A DNA stretch of 10,501 bases from Candidatus Syntropharchaeum sp. (GTDB lineage: Archaea; Halobacteriota; Syntropharchaeia; Alkanophagales; Methanospirareceae). The notes under the pieces are model-generated. The model had not been told where the DNA came from and did no database searches. It saw only the letters and a program-made list of their open reading frames with translations. A program made the position numbers and the translations under genes. The stretch spans positions 1-10,501 of the forward strand of contig JADHYP010000039.1 of NCBI GenBank assembly GCA_016782355.1. Reading direction: 5' to 3'. Of the stretch, positions 7,656-10,501 are shown one piece after another (position 1 is the first letter of the stretch; each line of letters begins with the position of its first letter).

Positions 7656-7978
7656 CATATGACCTGTATGAGACTGATAAGGCTGAAAAAAGCCGAAAAA
7701 GACTTGAAAAGGGAGGTACTCACATAAAGAAGAGCATTAGGAAAGCTTATGAAAAGCTTTCACAAAATCCTGAATTTGGCACTACATTTCTTGAAGGAAC
7801 ACTTAGAGGAAAAAGGAGATTGAAGTTCATGGGAAATAGATTACGGATAACTTTTGCAATTTGTGAGCAATGCCGAAGTCTTGGTCATAAAGAGTTGAAT
7901 AATTGTCATGACTGCGAACGCATACCCAATAAAGCTATTAAAATTTTTGATGTGTTCTTTAGAGGAAGAGGATATTAA
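7652..7978 (+). CDS. RelE/ParE-fold small protein with CxxC-x10-CxxC insert, probable toxin
   Basis: A 108-residue basic protein with the layout of RelE/ParE toxins: two N-terminal helices (about 10-38, AEKSRKRLEKGG then IKKSIRKAYEKLSQNP), a beta-strand segment with LRGKRRLKF (51-59) and GNRLRITFAI (61-70), and a final strand IKIFDVFFRGRGY (96-108). This pattern (LxG, yRLR, then a last I-x-I-x-x-V strand ending in basic residues) is the family core; such toxins are typically mRNA-cleaving or gyrase-directed. Unlike most, the hairpin between the last two strands carries C71, C74, C85 and C88 (CEQC and CHDC), a likely zinc-binding knuckle. Translation is coupled to the upstream gene (ATGA overlap) with no Shine-Dalgarno of its own. 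Its catalytic residues cannot be assigned from sequence alone, so the toxin role is inferred from fold and context. Confidence 0.65.
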   Translation: MTYDLYETDKAEKSRKRLEKGGTHIKKSIRKAYEKLSQNPEFGTTFLEGTLRGKRRLKFMGNRLRITFAICEQCRSLGHKELNNCHDCERIPNKAIKIFDVFFRGRGY

Positions 7979-8058
7979 AACCCCAGTTTACAAAACCTAA
8001 ATATTAATGAAATAACCTTTGAGAAGCGATGGAAATCACATTAAATATTTTACATTTT

Positions 8059-9051
8059 TCATTCTCGCCTTCGCTCACGCACCGCCGCCACGATCACCGG
8101 CAATGCAATCGTAGCATCGCAATAAACAGTAACCGCGTTCGCCTTTGCACCGATTTTACCCCACGATTTCGCTTCCTCTAAGGTCGCACCACTTAAACTG
8201 CCATCCTCCGGCGTCTCCGTGGTTATCTGTATAGCGTAATCGAACCCCTCCTGCCCTTCTTCTCGTGGTGGCGCTATCAACGCAGTTTGGAATATGAAGT
8301 TCTTTGGCACACCGCCACCGAGTATTATCGCACCCGTGCGGTTCGCCTCGCAGAAAATATCTATCAATTCCTTCATGTCATCGAACGCATCCACTCGTAA
8401 ATCGTTCGTTTGTTTATATATCCACGCATGTAGCCCAATCATAGAATCCGCAATCGCAGGACAAAATACAGGGACTTCGCTATCCACCGCGCTCCTCAGT
8501 ATAGAATTTCTGTCCGAGATATTTTCTCCTATCGTTTTTGTCAGTTCCCTTATGCTGTAACTCTTATCCCCGTTCTTACGAGTAAGATTTTCAAAAACGC
8601 TCCTTATAAAATCCTCTAACCTTGCGAACGCCTCCTCATGCACAACCACGTCGTATATTCGCTCCATCCCTTGTTCTCTTAGCCATACGTCATCCACCGC
8701 TACATTTGCGTTTTCATCCGCCTCTTTTATCTTATAATGATGCTCGCCAAGAGCTTCTATAATGTCATGCACGAGGTTTGCGCCTGTCGTTACCACTACG
8801 TCCACGTATCTTTCCCGTATCATCTCTGCTATTATGTCTCGCATTCCCGCAGGGACAAGTGCACCGGCAATGCCCATGAATTTTGTCGTTTCCTCGTTCA
8901 GCATTTCTTCGTATATGTCCACTGCTTTTGCCAATCTTCCAGCTCCGAAGGCACAGCCTCTTAACTCTCTTACAAGCTCATCTACACCCCTAATTTCCCC
9001 TATTATAGCTCCTTTCACTTCCTTTAATCGTGTCCCCTTTAAATTCACCAT
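8059..9051 (-). CDS. Deoxyhypusine synthase family protein
   Basis: A 330-residue NAD-dependent enzyme of the deoxyhypusine synthase fold. The segments are VVVTTGANLVHDIIEALGEH (87-104, NAD/substrate site), CPAIADSMIGLHAW (197-210, with H208 in the place of the family histidine), and GGGVPKNFIFQTAL (245-258), whose K250 aligns with the lysine that carries the enzyme-substrate intermediate. YAIQITTETPEDGSLSGATLEEAKSWGKI (272-300) and VYCDATIALPV (309-319) follow. Canonical enzymes transfer the aminobutyl group of spermidine to eIF5A/aIF5A. The PKNF and SGAT forms resemble the deoxyhypusine-synthase-like branch rather than the KHH/SGARPDEA form, so the substrate is less certain. I use the ATG at 9051. 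The longer frame to 9168 would overlap the kinase gene and adds nothing conserved. The gene lies 43 bases after the kinase gene and probably shares its transcript. Confidence 0.85.
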   Translation of the reverse strand: MVNLKGTRLKEVKGAIIGEIRGVDELVRELRGCAFGAGRLAKAVDIYEEMLNEETTKFMGIAGALVPAGMRDIIAEMIRERYVDVVVTTGANLVHDIIEALGEHHYKIKEADENANVAVDDVWLREQGMERIYDVVVHEEAFARLEDFIRSVFENLTRKNGDKSYSIRELTKTIGENISDRNSILRSAVDSEVPVFCPAIADSMIGLHAWIYKQTNDLRVDAFDDMKELIDIFCEANRTGAIILGGGVPKNFIFQTALIAPPREEGQEGFDYAIQITTETPEDGSLSGATLEEAKSWGKIGAKANAVTVYCDATIALPVIVAAVRERRRE

Positions 9052-9094
9052 TATCCCTATATTCCGCACTTTAATATTCTTATTCCACTCTTTA

Positions 9095-10243
9095 TCAATT
9101 CTTTGGTATGGTAAAGAAAAACGTGCTGCCTTCACCGGATTTGCTTTCAACCCGGATAGTCCCGCCAAGTTCTTCCACTACCTTCTTGCAGATTGCCAAT
9201 CCTGCACCTGTGCCCTCATATTCAGACTGTGAATGCAACCGTTCAAAGAGATTGAAGATTTTAGCTTGATATTTCTCTTCTATCCCGATACCATTATCTT
9301 TCACCTTGAACGTGTAACTTTCATCACTCGCGTCACAGCTAATCTCTACTTTTGGGTTATCCGACTTATTGAACTTCAATCCGTTGTCAATAAGATTTGT
9401 GAGGAGTTCCCTCATCCCGACACGCTGCGTGAAAATGCCCGGCAACTTTTCTACCACGACTTCTCCGCTTCGTTCCTCGATTCGTGCCTTTAAATCCGCT
9501 TTTATTTCCTCCAACAGCGCATTCAGGTCAACCGATTCCAGCTCGGTGAATTTTCGCCCAACGCGACTCAATTTTAGGAGGTCTTCAATTAGCGTGCTCA
9601 TCCTTCCTGCTGCTTTTCTCACTTTGCTTAGATATCCTCGTCCTGTTTCGTCGAGCGCATCCGCATAATCTTCCATGAGGAGCATGCTAAAAGCCTGGAT
9701 AGTGTGTAGAGGTGCTTTTAAGTCGTGTGATACCGTAACTGCGAAATCGTCCAGATCCTGGTTCGCTCGTTCCAACTCCTTCACATATCTCCCAAACTCT
9801 TCCTCCGCTCGCCTCCACCCGATGACGTTCTCCCATTCTCGAATTGCTCGCTCTGCCGTCCAGGGCAGTTCATGTATCCCTTCTGCGCTCTTCGCTATGT
9901 AATCCATGGCACCGGATTTGAGGGAGCGAACTGCCAATCGTTCTGAGCCGAACCCCGTGAGGATGATAAGCGGGAAGCCAACTTCTTCAGCACTCGTCGC
10001 TCCCTTAGCAATGTCCAGGCCAGTGCCATCAGGCAGGCGATAATCGGCGATGACCAGTGAAGGTTTTTCATTCTCTTCCAACCATTTAAAAGCGTCGAGG
10101 ATGCTTACAACATGATGAAAATCCCATTCTGAGCCGTTCTGCTCGAATGTCCTGCGGATAAGCTCAGCATGCGCTTCTTCATCCTCAACCAGTAAAACCG
10201 TCTTTGTCTTAGCCCGCATTTCTAATTCGCTCGAACGAGCCAT
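9095..10243 (-). CDS. Cytosolic receiver-histidine kinase (response regulator domain first)
   Basis: A 382-residue signalling protein with no membrane segment. The N-terminal receiver domain (about 14-130) has acidic pair E20/D21, phosphoacceptor D67 (IADYRLPDGTG), T96 (LTGFGSE) and K118 (YIAKS). A coiled linker (about 131-165) leads to a HisKA dimerisation domain with H173 in SHDLKAPL. The HATPase_c domain follows: N-box LLTNLIDNGLKF (280-291), DNGIGI (316-321) and GTGAGLAICKKVVEELGG (344-361), ending FFFTIP. All kinase and receiver residues needed for phosphotransfer are present. This order (REC-HK) is frequent in methanogenic and related archaea, where input probably comes from another kinase's phosphate. 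The start at 10243 is favoured by AAAGGAGG 5 bases upstream. The in-frame codons up to 10375 look like untranslated leader. The same strand continues with the deoxyhypusine synthase family gene. Confidence 0.92.
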   Translation of the reverse strand: MARSSELEMRAKTKTVLLVEDEEAHAELIRRTFEQNGSEWDFHHVVSILDAFKWLEENEKPSLVIADYRLPDGTGLDIAKGATSAEEVGFPLIILTGFGSERLAVRSLKSGAMDYIAKSAEGIHELPWTAERAIREWENVIGWRRAEEEFGRYVKELERANQDLDDFAVTVSHDLKAPLHTIQAFSMLLMEDYADALDETGRGYLSKVRKAAGRMSTLIEDLLKLSRVGRKFTELESVDLNALLEEIKADLKARIEERSGEVVVEKLPGIFTQRVGMRELLTNLIDNGLKFNKSDNPKVEISCDASDESYTFKVKDNGIGIEEKYQAKIFNLFERLHSQSEYEGTGAGLAICKKVVEELGGTIRVESKSGEGSTFFFTIPKN

Positions 10244-10305
10244 GCTTCCTCCTTTATTCTTCTCTATTTCTTCCCCCATCAGCAATGTCACTTCCATTTT
10301 AGAAC

Positions 10306-10316
10306 ACAATGATTGT
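10306..10316. promoter_or_regulatory. Palindrome near the predicted kinase transcript start
   Basis: ACAAT-G-ATTGT, a perfect 11-base palindrome. It lies about 26 bases downstream (minus strand) of the TATA-like sequence at 10330-10337, i.e. where transcription of the kinase gene should begin. A repressor bound here would block initiation. Short palindromes of this kind also occur by chance. Confidence 0.3.
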
Positions 10317-10329
10317 TTTGTTGATGGGG

Positions 10330-10337
10330 TATATAAA
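10330..10337 (-). promoter_or_regulatory. Candidate TATA box of the kinase gene
   Basis: On the minus strand this reads TTTATATA, preceded by the purine-rich GAAAAG that suits a BRE. A transcript start near 10308 would give a leader of about 65 bases to the ATG at 10243. The box is symmetrical enough that its direction is not certain. Confidence 0.5.
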
Positions 10338-10357
10338 CTTTTCTGTATCGCAACAAC

Positions 10358-10376
10358 ATTGCTTAAATTGAGCAAT
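10358..10376. repeat. Inverted repeat in the divergent promoter region
   Basis: ATTGCT - 7 bases - AGCAAT, six-base arms between the two TATA boxes of the divergent kinase and right-edge genes. The half-site AGCAAT also appears at 10281-10286 and at 10428-10433, the latter overlapping the ATG of the right-edge gene. This makes a shared regulator binding both promoters conceivable. Confidence 0.35.
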
Positions 10377-10392
10377 ATTTTGTTTCGTTAAC

Positions 10393-10400
10393 TATATAAG
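10393..10400 (+). promoter_or_regulatory. Candidate TATA box of the right-edge gene
   Basis: TATATAAG at 10393-10400. A start site about 26 bases downstream (near 10422) would leave a leader of about 10 bases before the ATG at 10432, consistent with a short-leader archaeal mRNA. Confidence 0.5.
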
Positions 10401-10431
10401 TAGCCTTTACTTAAAATGACAACAATAAGCA

Positions 10432-10501
10432 ATGGTAGAAGGAGGAGTAGTAACAGTCGGAGTCGGCGGAGAAGAAGTAATGGTGAAGTTAGGTATGGAT
10501 A
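10432..10501 (+). CDS. Start of an unidentified gene, cut by the window edge
   Basis: An open frame from ATG 10432 gives MVEGGVVTVGVGGEEVMVKL and a few more residues before the window ends. A TATA box at 10393-10400 supports a transcript here. An in-frame ATG at 10480 with GGAG upstream is an alternative start. There are too few residues to assign a family. Confidence 0.45.
   Translation, partial: MVEGGVVTVGVGGEEVMVKLGMD

Noticed and set aside
9052..9168. N-terminal extension of the deoxyhypusine synthase frame
   Set aside because: It would overlap the 3' end of the kinase gene, shows no conserved residues, and a good ATG at 9051 lies just after the kinase stop.
8294..9902. Plus-strand frames opposite the deoxyhypusine synthase and kinase genes
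   Set aside because: They are antisense shadows; the minus-strand products carry intact family motifs.
10244..10375. N-terminal extension of the kinase frame
   Set aside because: It covers the TATA-like sequence and palindrome, and AAAGGAGG immediately precedes the ATG at 10243.
1..10501. CRISPR array, tRNA or rRNA genes
   Set aside because: No regularly spaced repeats, no cloverleaf and no rRNA-like sequence were noticed on either strand.

Overview
The window looks like a chromosomal segment of a euryarchaeon, plausibly a methanogen or ANME-type lineage. The evidence is an archaeal A-type ATP synthase catalytic core (subunits A and B), a hexulose-6-phosphate synthase fused to an RraA-like domain, a deoxyhypusine synthase family protein, TATA-box promoters and AGA/AGG-rich arginine codons. 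The lineage is an inference, since no rRNA or marker search was possible.

Layout. Positions 1 to about 1640 are an AT-rich accessory stretch. It holds an unrecognised HTH-like protein, a second unrecognised gene interrupted by a frameshift in an A-run, a 51-codon ORF flanked by two copies of a short hairpin-bearing repeat, and a doubtful ORF. The stretch runs into the broken end of a Sir2 (sirtuin) gene on the minus strand, which keeps only its N-terminal part. A short divergent spacer then leads to the higher-GC housekeeping block on the plus strand: hps-rraA fusion, atpA, atpB. The ATPase pair is not flanked by genes for other ATP synthase subunits, and its P-loop departs from the usual archaeal sequence. 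After a 270-base spacer comes a low-GC two-gene operon (6972-7978) encoding a Panacea (SocA/DUF4065-like) protein and a small RelE/ParE-like protein with a four-cysteine insert, which is most likely a toxin-antitoxin module. On the minus strand, convergent with it, lie a cytosolic receiver-histidine kinase gene and, 43 bases downstream, the deoxyhypusine synthase family gene. The right edge holds a TATA box and the first codons of a plus-strand gene, divergent from the kinase.

How the parts fit. Hps probably supplies pentose phosphates (reverse RuMP route), A/B form the ATP synthase head, and the deoxyhypusine synthase family protein either modifies aIF5A or is a polyamine-using paralogue. 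The accessory pieces (decayed left end, toxin-antitoxin pair) sit between and beside the housekeeping genes. The strongest candidate for something undescribed is the Panacea/RelE-like pair with its probable zinc-binding insert in the toxin fold. The repeat-flanked mini-ORF and the altered AtpA P-loop are secondary leads.
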